From Flaveria trinervia (lineage: Eukaryota > Streptophyta > Magnoliopsida > Asterales > Asteraceae), in assembly GCA_025506515.1 (NCBI GenBank), contig CM046444.1, positions 69,977,068-70,041,067 of the forward strand: a stretch of 64,000 bases of DNA. The letters are read 5' to 3'. Position numbers and translations under genes: made by a program. Each line of letters opens with the position of its first letter. The first letter of the stretch is position 1. Positions 55,168 to 64,000 of the stretch are shown in pieces. Under the pieces are notes generated by a model. That model ran no database searches. It was not told the DNA's origin and saw only the letters and a program-made list of their open reading frames with translations.

Positions 55168-56567
55168 AATATGGCATGGAAGGTTTCCATCATTTTCATA
55201 TTTGAGGGTGTGGGGGTGTGAGGCTTATGTGAAGACTCCCACCTCGAACAAGTTAGAAAGCCGTTCCACTAATGTATCTTTATTGGATATCCAAGAGATT
55301 CTATGGGATATTATTTCTATGATCCAATACAACAAAAGGAGTTTGTTGCCAAAAAGGGTGAGTTCTTGGAAACCAAATTCCTTATGGAAGGAACTAGTAG
55401 TAGAATTGTGGATCTTGAAGAGGATCAAGAACCGCAACCTGATACACGTTTGGTTGACACTAGCACTCAACATGAGGACGTTGAAAGTGATCAAATAGTT
55501 GATGAATACACAGAAAACGTTCGTAGATCTGGTAGAACTAGTAATCCACCTGAAAGATATGGATTTTTCACTGATGGATTCTATGTGATAGATTCCAATG
55601 AACCAATCACATACCATGATGCGTTGTCCAATTCGGATTGTGACAAATGGCTTGAGGCCATGAACGTTGAGATGCAATCCATGTATGACAATCAAGTATG
55701 GGACTTGGTTATACCACCTCTTAACTCCAAAGTATTGGATGTAAGTGGGTTTTCAAGAAGAAAACCGATATGCATGGAAACTTGGATACTTATAAAGCAA
55801 GCCTTGTAGCAAAGGGTTTCACTCAAACTCAAGGGGCTGACTATGATGAAACTTTCTCACCTGTTGCGATGCTAAAATCTATTAGGACATTGTTTTCCAT
55901 AGCTGCTCATTATGATTATGAGATTTGGAAAATGGATGTCAAAACGACTTTCCTAAATGGATATCTTGAGGAAGATGTCTATATGGTTCTGCCTGAAGGT
56001 TTTGTCGATCCAAAACATCCTAACAAAGTATGCAAGTTAAAGAAACCAATCTATGGATTGAAACAAGCTTCGAGAAGTTGGAATCACCGTTTTTATGAAG
56101 AAGTAATTAAATTGGGATTCATCAAGAACGCTGATGAAGCTTGTGTATATAAGAAAGCTAGTGGGAGCATCATCACTTTCCTAGTATTGTATGTTGATGA
56201 CATACTACTATTTGGAAATGACATTCCAACCTTGGAAGGTATAAAAACCTAGCTTGGAAGTTGTTTTTCCATCAAGGATCTTGGTGAGGCCGCCTATATT
56301 CTGGGAATAAAGTTCTATAGGGATAGATCAAGGCAGTTGATTGGTTTAAATCAAAGTGCATACATTGATAATATCTTGAAAAGGTTCAAGATGGAGAACT
56401 CTAAGAAAGGTGCGGTACCTATTCAAAGAGGAATAATATTGAGCACGACTCAATGTCCAAGCTCAAAGGATGAGCAAGATAAAATGAAGGCAATCCCATA
56501 CGCATCTGCTATTGGATCCATCATGTATGCAATGATATGCACCCGCCGGATGTTTCATGCGCCTTAA
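55148..56567 (+). pseudogene. C2-c integrase tail and reverse transcriptase
   Basis: 55303-55809 covers the linker (SGRTSNPPERYGF), and 55770-56252 the RT core: YKASLVAKGFTQTQGADY, DVKTTFLNGYLEEDVYM and an intact YVDDILLFGND (about 56188-56220). A stop at 56250-56252 (KT then TAG) and a new frame from about 56265 give LNQSAYIDNILKRFKMEN. The frames ending at 56567 lead to the RNase H linker. Confidence 0.88.
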
Positions 56568-56767
56568 GCATGACAAGCCGATACTAGCAAAATCCTGGAA
56601 GCAGTCATTGGATGGCTGTTAAGAACATAATTAAGTACCTAAGGAGGACTAAAGATATGTTTCTAATCTATGGATCTGGTGATGAGGAACTCGTTGTAAA
56701 AGGTTACACGGATGCGAGTTTCCAAACCGATCGTGATGATTCACGATCACAATCAGGATACATTTTC
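56568..56767 (+). pseudogene. C2-c RNase H, truncated
   Basis: Encodes GYTDASFQTDRDDSRSQSGY and then stops at IF/T, where it joins a C2 leader at CACACGTGTGTGTAAGTAG. The rest of RNase H and the 3' LTR are missing. Confidence 0.8.
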
Positions 56768-57103
56768 ACACGTGTGTGTAAGTAGGATGACTTGAATTGG
56801 AAACCATGTGCATAGGGACACCGAAGCATGGCGTACAATGGTGTTGATAGGATTTTACATGCCGACTAAACATAAGATGTTTAACCGATCCCATAAAGCT
56901 AGAAGTTGCAATGGGTTGCAATTGTCAAATGTTTACTACCTTGTTAATTTAAATAATGGGGTAAAGGTCACCTAACCATCATTTAAATGTAACGTTGGAT
57001 TTTAGATTTTAATTATTAGTTGTCTATGAGACGTGTAAAGGGTATTAATAATTAAAATGCTATTTTTCAGAAATACTAAAATGAACATTGTAATTTTGTA
57101 GTA
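56768..57103 (+). other. C2-d leader, partial
   Basis: Matches the C2-c leader from its CACACGTGTGTGTAAGTAG point (52846) onward, including one copy of the GGTCACCTAACC word (56957-56977). Confidence 0.75.
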
Positions 57104-58010
57104 ATGACCGCAACCATAATGCTACCACCCCGATCGTCCCTACCCTATCACTGAGAACAATATTAAAATGGGATCATCTTAACCATAATAACTTTATGGA
57201 CTAATATTGAAACTTGAGAATTGTTCTCAAGCAAGAGAAAAGGGCCTATGTCCTTGACGATAATATTCCTTACCAACCCGACCCTGAGGATGTTGAGGCC
57301 TATGACGATTGGCTTAAATACACTGAGGATTCCATGCAGGATTCCTGCCTCATGTTGGGAACTATGATTCCCGAACTCCAAAAGGACTTGGAGCAACTAA
57401 GGGCATATGACATAATTACCCAGTTGAGGAATGTTCCTTCAACAAGCTAGGGTAGAGCGCTTCGAAACGGTTCGAGCGCTTCATGAGTATCATATGGTAG
57501 AAACCCAATCGGTATCATCTTATGTTCTTAAGATGAAATGCCACGTTGATCGCCTCGGGAGGCTTAATTGTCCCGTCTTAAAAGAGGTAGCCACGGATAT
57601 GATCCTTAATGGCCTAATCAAAAGGTTTGAGACGTTCATAATGTATCACATATGAACGAATGGGACAAGAGTATTCGTGAGTTTCACGCAATGCTCAAAA
57701 CAGCCGAGGCAGGGATGGGTTGAAAGATTCTACCTATTCTCTCGATCAATGAGGGAGGCAATAAGAAAAGGCCATTCCCTGATCCCAAGGAAAATGTTGC
57801 CAAAGGAAAGGGGTACATCAAAGGAAAGGGTAAGAAAAGGCTAAAGCAGAACCTCCAAAGCCTAAGCTTAAGAAGCCTAAGGTAACGGAGAACGACCCAT
57901 GCTTTGAGTGTGGAGAGATAGGACATTGGAAAGGGAATTGTCCAACCTATCTCAAAGAGTTGAGAAACAAGAGGGATGCTGGCAAACCTCATGTACAACT
58001 TTCATAATTA
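57104..58010 (+). pseudogene. C2-d gag (subtype II)
   Basis: The ATG at 57104 follows AATTTTGTAGTA. Frames 57214-57450 and 57431-57655 encode the Gag core (MRIVLKQEKRAYVLDD). A basic Lys-rich stretch and the knuckle CFECGEIGHWKGNC (about 57900-57942) follow. Several shifts. Subtype II is also represented by the minus-strand fragment at 11338-12599. Confidence 0.85.
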
Positions 58011-59510
58011 ACATTGGCCGAAATGTTATTTTTTCAAACACATGGGTATTGGATACCGGATGTGGAACTCTTTTTGCAATTTATTACAGGGGTTCATAGG
58101 AAATAAGCACTTCAGAAGGGAGACACAAGTCTCTACATGGGCAACAGAGCAAAAGTTGATGTCGAAGCCCAAGGAGACAATATTTTGAAACTTTCAAGTA
58201 ATTTGGAAGTTGTCATTAAGAACATTTTGTATGCTCCTAGTTTGACTAGGAACATAGTTTTGATTTCCCTTTTAGAACAATGTGGTTATGAATTAAAGTT
58301 TGCTAACAATGGTATTTATGTTTGTGTGGATGATGTATTTCATTTCAAGGCTATGCTTTTTAATGGAATCTATGAATTGGTTCATAATGATTCATCCTGT
58401 AATAGCTCATTATACCAAACAAGCACCAAGAAACTTAAAATGGGTTTAAGTGATTCTTATGTTTGGCATTGTCGTCTTGGTCACATAAACAAGAATCGGA
58501 TTCAAACACCTCAAAAGAATGGTCTTTTGAAAAGCAAATGAAAATGTTTCATTCGATAAGTGTGAATCTTGTTTACAAACTAGATGACCAAGTCGCCCTT
58601 TAGTGGCACTAACAAGAGGGCAAAAGACTTATTGGGAATCATACATTCGAATGTATGTGCCCTTTTAAGACAATGACTGTAAATGGTGAAAGATACTTCA
58701 TTACCTTTACCGACGATTATAATCGCTATGGTTATGTGTACATGATGACACACAAACATGAAGGTTCTGAAATGTTGAGAACTTTCAAGAATGAAGTAGA
58801 AAATCAACTCTATAAAACTATCAAAGTTCTTCGTTCAGATAGAGAAGGTGAATACCTCAATGATGCTTTTCAGTACCATCTAAAAGGTTGTGGGATCGTC
58901 TCACAACTTACTCCACCTGGAACACGACAACATTATGGTGTGTCTGAAAGGAGAAATCGAACCCTATTGGATATGGTCCAAATCTATGATGGCTATAAGC
59001 TCACTACCTCTATCATTTTGGAATTTCGCAATGCTCCCCGAGGCTCGTATTTTGAATGTGGACCTGACCAAGATAGTCGATTCACTAAGTGTATATTTGT
59101 TGGATATCCCAAAGATTGTATATGATACTACTTTTTTGATCCAACAGAGCAAGAGTAATTATTGCTCGAAAGGTTGAGTTCATAGAAACTAAGTTCCTTA
59201 TGAAGGAATAACGTATAGAATAGTGTAATTTGATGAGGATCAAGATCCACAAGCCGATACACGTTTAGTTGACACAAGCAATCAACAAGAGGTTGTTGAT
59301 GAAGATCTGGTAGAGTTAGCATTCCACTTGAAAGATATGGATCTTTTATGAATGGATGCTATGTGGTTGGCTCCTATGAGCCAACCACATACCATGAAGC
59401 AGTGTCCAATTCGGATTGTGACAAATGGCTGGATGCCATGAACGTTAAGATGCAATCCATGTATGACAAGTTTGGGAATTGGTTGACCCTCCACTTAACT
59501 CCAAACTGTT
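58011..59510 (+). pseudogene. C2-d protease, pre-integrase and integrase, heavily decayed
   Basis: 58137-58541 keeps NILYAPSLTRNIVLISLLEQ and VWHCRLGHINKNRIQTPQK. The protease active site (reads WIPDVE in frame, the DTG-containing frame being shifted) and the zinc half CESCLQ are damaged. Integrase pieces include NGERYFITFTDDYNRYGY (about 58681-58735), RSDREGEYLNDAF and GVSERRNRTLLDM (about 58940-58978). A deletion between 59070 and 59080 removes part of the C-terminal domain. Confidence 0.82.
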
Positions 59511-60629
59511 TGGATGAAAATGTGTTTCAAGAAGAAAACGGATATACATGGAAACTTGGATACTTACAAAGCAAGACTTATAGCGAAAGGTTTCACTCAA
59601 AATCAAAGGGTTGCTTATGATGAAACCTTCTCGCCTGTGGCAATGCTAAAGTCAATTAGGATATTATTTGCCATAGCTACATATTATAACTATGAGATTT
59701 CGCAAATGGATGTCAAAACCGCTTGTCTTAATGGACATCTCGAAGAGACTGTCCATATGGTTTAGCCAGATGGTTTTGTCGATCCACAACATCCTAAAAG
59801 TATGCAAGTTAAAGAGTCAATCTATGGATTGAATCATGCATCGAGAAGTTGGAATCAACATTTTGATGAAGAGATCAAGAAATTTGGTTTCATCAAGAAC
59901 GCTGATGTGGCTTGTGTATATACAAAGGCTAGTGGGAGCATAATAACATTCTTAGTGTCAAAACCTGGCTTGGAAGTTGTTTTTCCATAAAATCTTGGTG
60001 AAGCCGCCTATGTTTTTGGAATAAAGATCTATAGGGATAGATCGACGCGGTTGATAGGTTTAAATCAAAGTGCATATATTAATAAAGTTTTGAAAAGGTT
60101 CAAGATGGAAAAACTCTAAGAAAGGTATGGTACCTATTCAAAGAGGGACAATATTGAGTAAATCTCAATGTCCAAGCTCAAAGGATGAGCAATATCGAAT
60201 AAAGGACATCCCATATGCATCAGCTATAGGATCTATCATGTATGCGATGATGTGCACTAGACTGGACGAGTCATGCGCGTTAATCATGACGAGCAGATAT
60301 TAGCAGAATTCAGATAATAGCCATTAGATGACTATTAAAAGTATATTGAAATACCTTAGAAGGACTAAGGAAATGTTTCTAATATACGGATCTGATGGAG
60401 AGGAACTTGTTGTAAAAGGTTACACGGATGCAAGTTTCCAAACCATTCGAGATGATTCTCAATCGGGGTATGTCTTCATTATGAATGGAGTAGCATTGTC
60501 CACTACAAAATCCAAATACATAGCCGCATCATTAGCAGCTCAGTCATGCGTATTAAGGGTAGTAAACCGTTGTTAGGCGGTATTTACTGCTTGCATCAAT
60601 CTTCTATGAATCTTGTGCAAGTGAGAGAT
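59511..60629 (+). pseudogene. C2-d reverse transcriptase, RNase H and 3' untranslated end
   Basis: 59514-59765 has YKARLIAKGFTQNQRVAY and MDVKTACLNGHLEETVHM, then a TAG. 59802-59990 has SIYGLNHASRSWNQHFDE and ends ASGSIITFLVSKPGLEVVF: the YVDD box is deleted. 60328-60576 keeps KGYTDASFQTIRDDSQSGY and then loses most of RNase H by a deletion into the 3' untranslated end, which finishes GTGAGAGAT before the LTR. Confidence 0.85.
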
Positions 60630-61595
60630 TGTTGGATTCTTTATGCCCAAGACACGTAGAACATTGATGTGTTTAGTATGTTATGATCCAAGTCGGGTCA
60701 TACCCAATAACAAGCTTAGCAAACACCAAATAATATTTAATTGATGATATGATCATGCAATTAAATAAATACACCAAATTTAGAAAATGGGTTTTCTAAA
60801 TAAGTTGCATATGAGATTGAACAACTTATATGGATATTTTGTTCATGGATATTATTTTTAATGTTGTTTAATTTAGTTAAATAACATCAAATAATAGAAG
60901 TGCTTGTATGTTATATAATTAAAAGGTTAATTATATATCTATTTTAATCAAATAGTTTAACAAGGATTAAAAGGGGTTTTCGGGGGGAAAACAAAAGAGG
61001 AGATAAGGGTTCGGCCACCCCCTTTTTGGGGTAGTTCTCTCTTTTGTTTTCCTTTGGTAGTCTTGAGACTTTGGATCTCAAAGAAAAAACACACACTCCA
61101 TCTTCTTCCCTCTCTCACATGCAAGGACCACAAAACAAAAGGTACTCTCCTTTCTTGAAGAGATTCTCGGCTGGAAGTTGTTCCAGCAGCACCCTTTTGT
61201 TTGTTTGGGTGCTGGAAGATGTTCCAGCAGCATCTTCTTGGTCATTTTGGTGCTCAAATCCTAGCAAGAATGGTATACGCTTGATGCTTGTGGGTATGAA
61301 GGCTTGAGGACATCTTTCCTTGATGTTTTGGCTGTTCAACAACATCATCTTCTTCGCCCAAAATCGTTTTCTGCAGCTTCACTAAAGGTAGCCTGTATGG
61401 TTTGTTTTGGGTTGTTATATCTTGTTGATAGCTAGTTCAAACACATATATAAGATCCTATGTTCTTGGGTTTGTTGATGTTTTATTATTAGCCTTAATTT
61501 TCAGATTACTAATGATAGTTTTAAGGTATTATTCCGCTGCGTTTTCATAGTTTAAAATGGTTAAACTACTTTGTTTTGGTTCAACAAACCCAACA
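60630..61595 (+). mobile_element. C2-d 3' LTR
   Basis: 966 bp from TGTTGGATTCTTTATGCCC to AACAAACCCAACA, complete, about 50 bp longer than the C2-a LTRs. Its right end is followed directly by a TATG microsatellite and a minus-strand C2 fragment. Confidence 0.85.
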
Positions 61596-61822
61596 TGTAT
61601 GTATGTATGTATGTATGTCATAATCATAATGAGCAGCTATGTCAAACAATAATATCCTAATAGACTTTAGCATTGCAACCTGTGAGAAGATCTCATCTAT
61701 GTATGTATGTATGTATGTATGTATGTATCTATGTATGTATGTATGTCATAATCATAATGAGCAGCTATGGCAAACAATATCCTAATAGACTTTAGCATTG
61801 CAACCTGTGAGAAGGTCTCATC
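61596..61822. repeat. TATG microsatellite with duplicated RT fragment
   Basis: (TATG)n at 61596-61619 and 61699-61747, each followed by the same stretch of about 80 bp of minus-strand C2 reverse transcriptase (TCATAATCATAATGAGCAGC to GTGAGAAGRTCTCATC). Microsatellite plus coding piece forms a tandem unit of about 100-125 bp, present twice. Confidence 0.85.
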
Positions 61823-64000
61823 ATAATCAACCCCTCGAGTTTGAGTGAAACCTTTTGCTACAAGTCTAGCTTTATAAGTATCTAAGTTTCCATGCATATT
61901 GGTTTTTTTCTTGAAAACCCACTTACTTCCTACTATCTAAGAGTTAAGAGGTGGTTCAACTAAGTCCCACACTTGGTTGTCATACATGGATTGCATCTCT
62001 ACGTTCATGGCTACAAGCCATTTGTCACAATCCAAATTGGACATTGCATCATGATAGGTGGTTGGTTCATCGGAATCTACCACATAGCATCCATTTATGA
62101 AAAATCCATATCCTTCAGGTGGATTACTAATTCTACCATATCTGCGAACGTTTTGTGTATATTGATCAACCATTTGATCATTCTCAACATCCTCATGATG
62201 AGTGTTAGTGTCAACCAAACGTGTATCGGTTTGTGGTTCTCGATCCTCCTTAAGATCCATAGTTCTACTGCTAGTTCCTTCCATAAGTAACTTAGCTTCT
62301 AAGAATCTCAGCCTTCTTGGCAACAGACTCCTTTTGTTCCAATGGATCATAGAAATAATATCCCATAGAATCTCTGGGATATCCAATGAAGATACACATA
62401 GTGGAACGTCTTTCTAGCTTGTTTGAGGTGGGAGTCTTAACATAAGCCTCACAACCCCATAACTTTAAATATGAAAGTGATAGAACCCTTCCATGCCATT
62501 TTTTAAAAAGGTGTCGTTTCCACTTTCTTGGTTGGGGCCATATTCAAGATACCGGCCGCAGAGAGCAAAGCGAAACCCCAAAATGATAGAGGCAGTGAGC
62601 TTGTAGCCATCATAGATCGAGCCATATCCAATGTTGTGGCGTTCTAGGTGGAGATAGCTATGAGGGAATACCATAACTTCGAAGATGATCTCTGAAAGCA
62701 TCACTTAGGTATTCACCTCCTCTATCGATGAGGAGAATTTTTATTTTCTTCTTGAGTTGATTTTCTACTTCATTTTGGAAGATTTTTATCATTTCAAAAG
62801 CTTCATCTTTGTGTCTTAACAAGTACACATAACCATATTGACTATAGTCGTCGGTAAAGGAAATGAAGTATCTTTCATGGTTCCTAGTCATTGGCATAAA
62901 AGGACCACATACATCCGAATGTACGATGCCTAATAAATCTTTTGCCCTTTCAGATTTGCCACTAAAAGGCGTCTTAGTCATTTTACCTTGTAAACAAGAT
63001 TCACATACATCAAATGAATCATATTCACATGCTTTTAAAACACCGTTCTTTTGAAGTGTTTGTATGCGCTTCTTGTTTATATGACCAAGACGGCAATGCC
63101 AAAGATAGGTATCACTGAAATCCAATTTGAGTTTCTTGGTGGTGGTTTGCTACAATGAGCTATCATATAATGTGTTTTCACGAACCAATTCATAAATACG
63201 ATTAATAGGAATAGCTTTAAAATAAAATATGTCATTTAAAGAAACATGAATTTCATTTTCAATAAATGTTAAAACATAACCATATTGTCCTAATTGGCCA
63301 ATAGAAATAATGTTTCTAGTCAAACTAGGAACATACAAAATGTTGTTCAAAATTGCTTCCAAACCATTTGGAAGCTTCAAGATGTAGTCCCCTCGACCTT
63401 CAACTTGAACTTTTGCCCCATTCCCCATGTAGAGGCTAACATCCCCTTTTTTGAAGTCCTTACTTCTTTGGAACCCCTACAATAAGTTGCAAATGTGAGT
63501 TCCACATCCGGTATCCAATACCCATGTGTTAGAGGATATTAAATTTAGATCAATATGAATCATAAAAATTGTACCCGAGGTTTGCCCGACATCCCTCTTA
63601 GCCTGCAACTCTTTGAGATGGACTGGACAATTTCTTACCCAATGTACAATCTCGCCACACTTAAAGCATAGGTCATTTGAAGCAACCTTTTGCTTCTTCT
63701 CCGCTAGTTTTGGTGGTGGGGCTCTTACCACTCCCTTTCCCTTTCCCCTAACGTGCCCCTTACCCTTGGCAACATTTGTCTTGGGTGCGAGGTGAGGCCT
63801 CTTCTTGTTTCCACCTTCATTGATGGTGAGAAGAGGTAAAACCCTTTTACCCATGGCCGCCTCGGCAGTTTTGAGCATAGAGTGAAGCTCACTTTTGTTC
63901 TTGTCCCACCCGTTCATGTTATAATTCATGAAAAAGTTGTCAAACCTTTTTGACAAAGAGTTGAGGATCAAATCCGTAGCCAACTCTTTCGAGACGGGAC
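61748..64000 (-). pseudogene. C2-e copia gag-pol fragment, minus strand, continues past the window
   Basis: From 63983 downward: Gag C-terminal part with LHSMLKTAEAAMGKRVLP, knuckle CFKCGEIVHWVRNC (Gly to Val), protease VLDTGCGTHIC, a stop, then NILYVPSLTRNIISIGQL (63428-63150). Pre-integrase LWHCRLGHINKKRIQTLQK and integrase SDVCGPFMPMTRN, ISFTDDYSQYGYVYLL, LIDRGGEYLSDAF lie in 63125-62658. The integrase C-terminus follows at 62700-62340 and the RT start (YKARLVAKGFTQTRGVDY) at 61880-61800. RT ends at the microsatellite, so the catalytic part and RNase H are missing. Confidence 0.87.

Overview
The window is a stretch of plant nuclear DNA made almost entirely of LTR retrotransposons nested in, and next to, a degenerate tandem satellite. 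I found no intact host gene, tRNA or rRNA. Two things suggest the daisy family (Asteraceae): a retroelement accessory protein of a type that is common in Asteraceae genome annotations (often labelled 'synaptobrevin, longin-like domain'), and Tekay-like Ty3/gypsy LTRs of about 2.4-2.7 kb. This assignment is inference from memory and I cannot name a species.

Families used below. C1: a Ty1/copia element with LTRs of about 690-740 bp and a Met-tRNA-type primer site. C2: a second Ty1/copia family with LTRs of about 0.9-1.0 kb that start TGTTGGATTC, in two subtypes (I and II). Tekay-like Ty3/gypsy elements: three LTR families (G1, G2, G3), with chromodomain remnants in G1 and G2. 'Acc' elements: non-autonomous units (copies A and B, plus a tail of a third) that carry a C1-type 3' LTR but encode an unrelated protein of roughly 1,050 residues.

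Layout. 1-1316: end of an unclassified LTR element and its LTR. 1317-5330: non-coding LTR-like remnants with short-word arrays, a set of four tandem hairpins and a TATA box. 5331-9386: Acc copy A (+) with its 3' LTR. 9387-11337: G1 LTR pieces, partly duplicated. 11338-15451: C2-II fragment and the 5' half of a C1 element, both on the minus strand. 15452-20775: decayed G1 element with a complete 3' LTR. 20776-27896: satellite of about 575 bp period, split by the internally deleted C2-a element (21206-24547). 27897-28682: C1-type LTR and tail of an Acc element (-). 28683-34062: C2-b, the most complete copia element. 34063-35593: more satellite. 35594-40004: Acc copy B (-). 40005-46566: a C1 element (+) whose 5' LTR holds a solo G3 LTR and whose integrase is cut by a G2 element (-, 46567-52068). 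52069-56767: C2-c. 56768-61595: C2-d with its 3' LTR. 61596-64000: C2-e (-), running off the end.

All coding regions are broken by stops, frameshifts or deletions, so nothing here looks autonomous. The observation I rate most highly is a 146-bp GT-AG intron with a TACTAAY branch-point-like motif at the same place in both Acc copies; splicing it keeps the reading frame. The Acc units may be passengers mobilised by C1 enzymes, because they share its LTR and polypurine tract.
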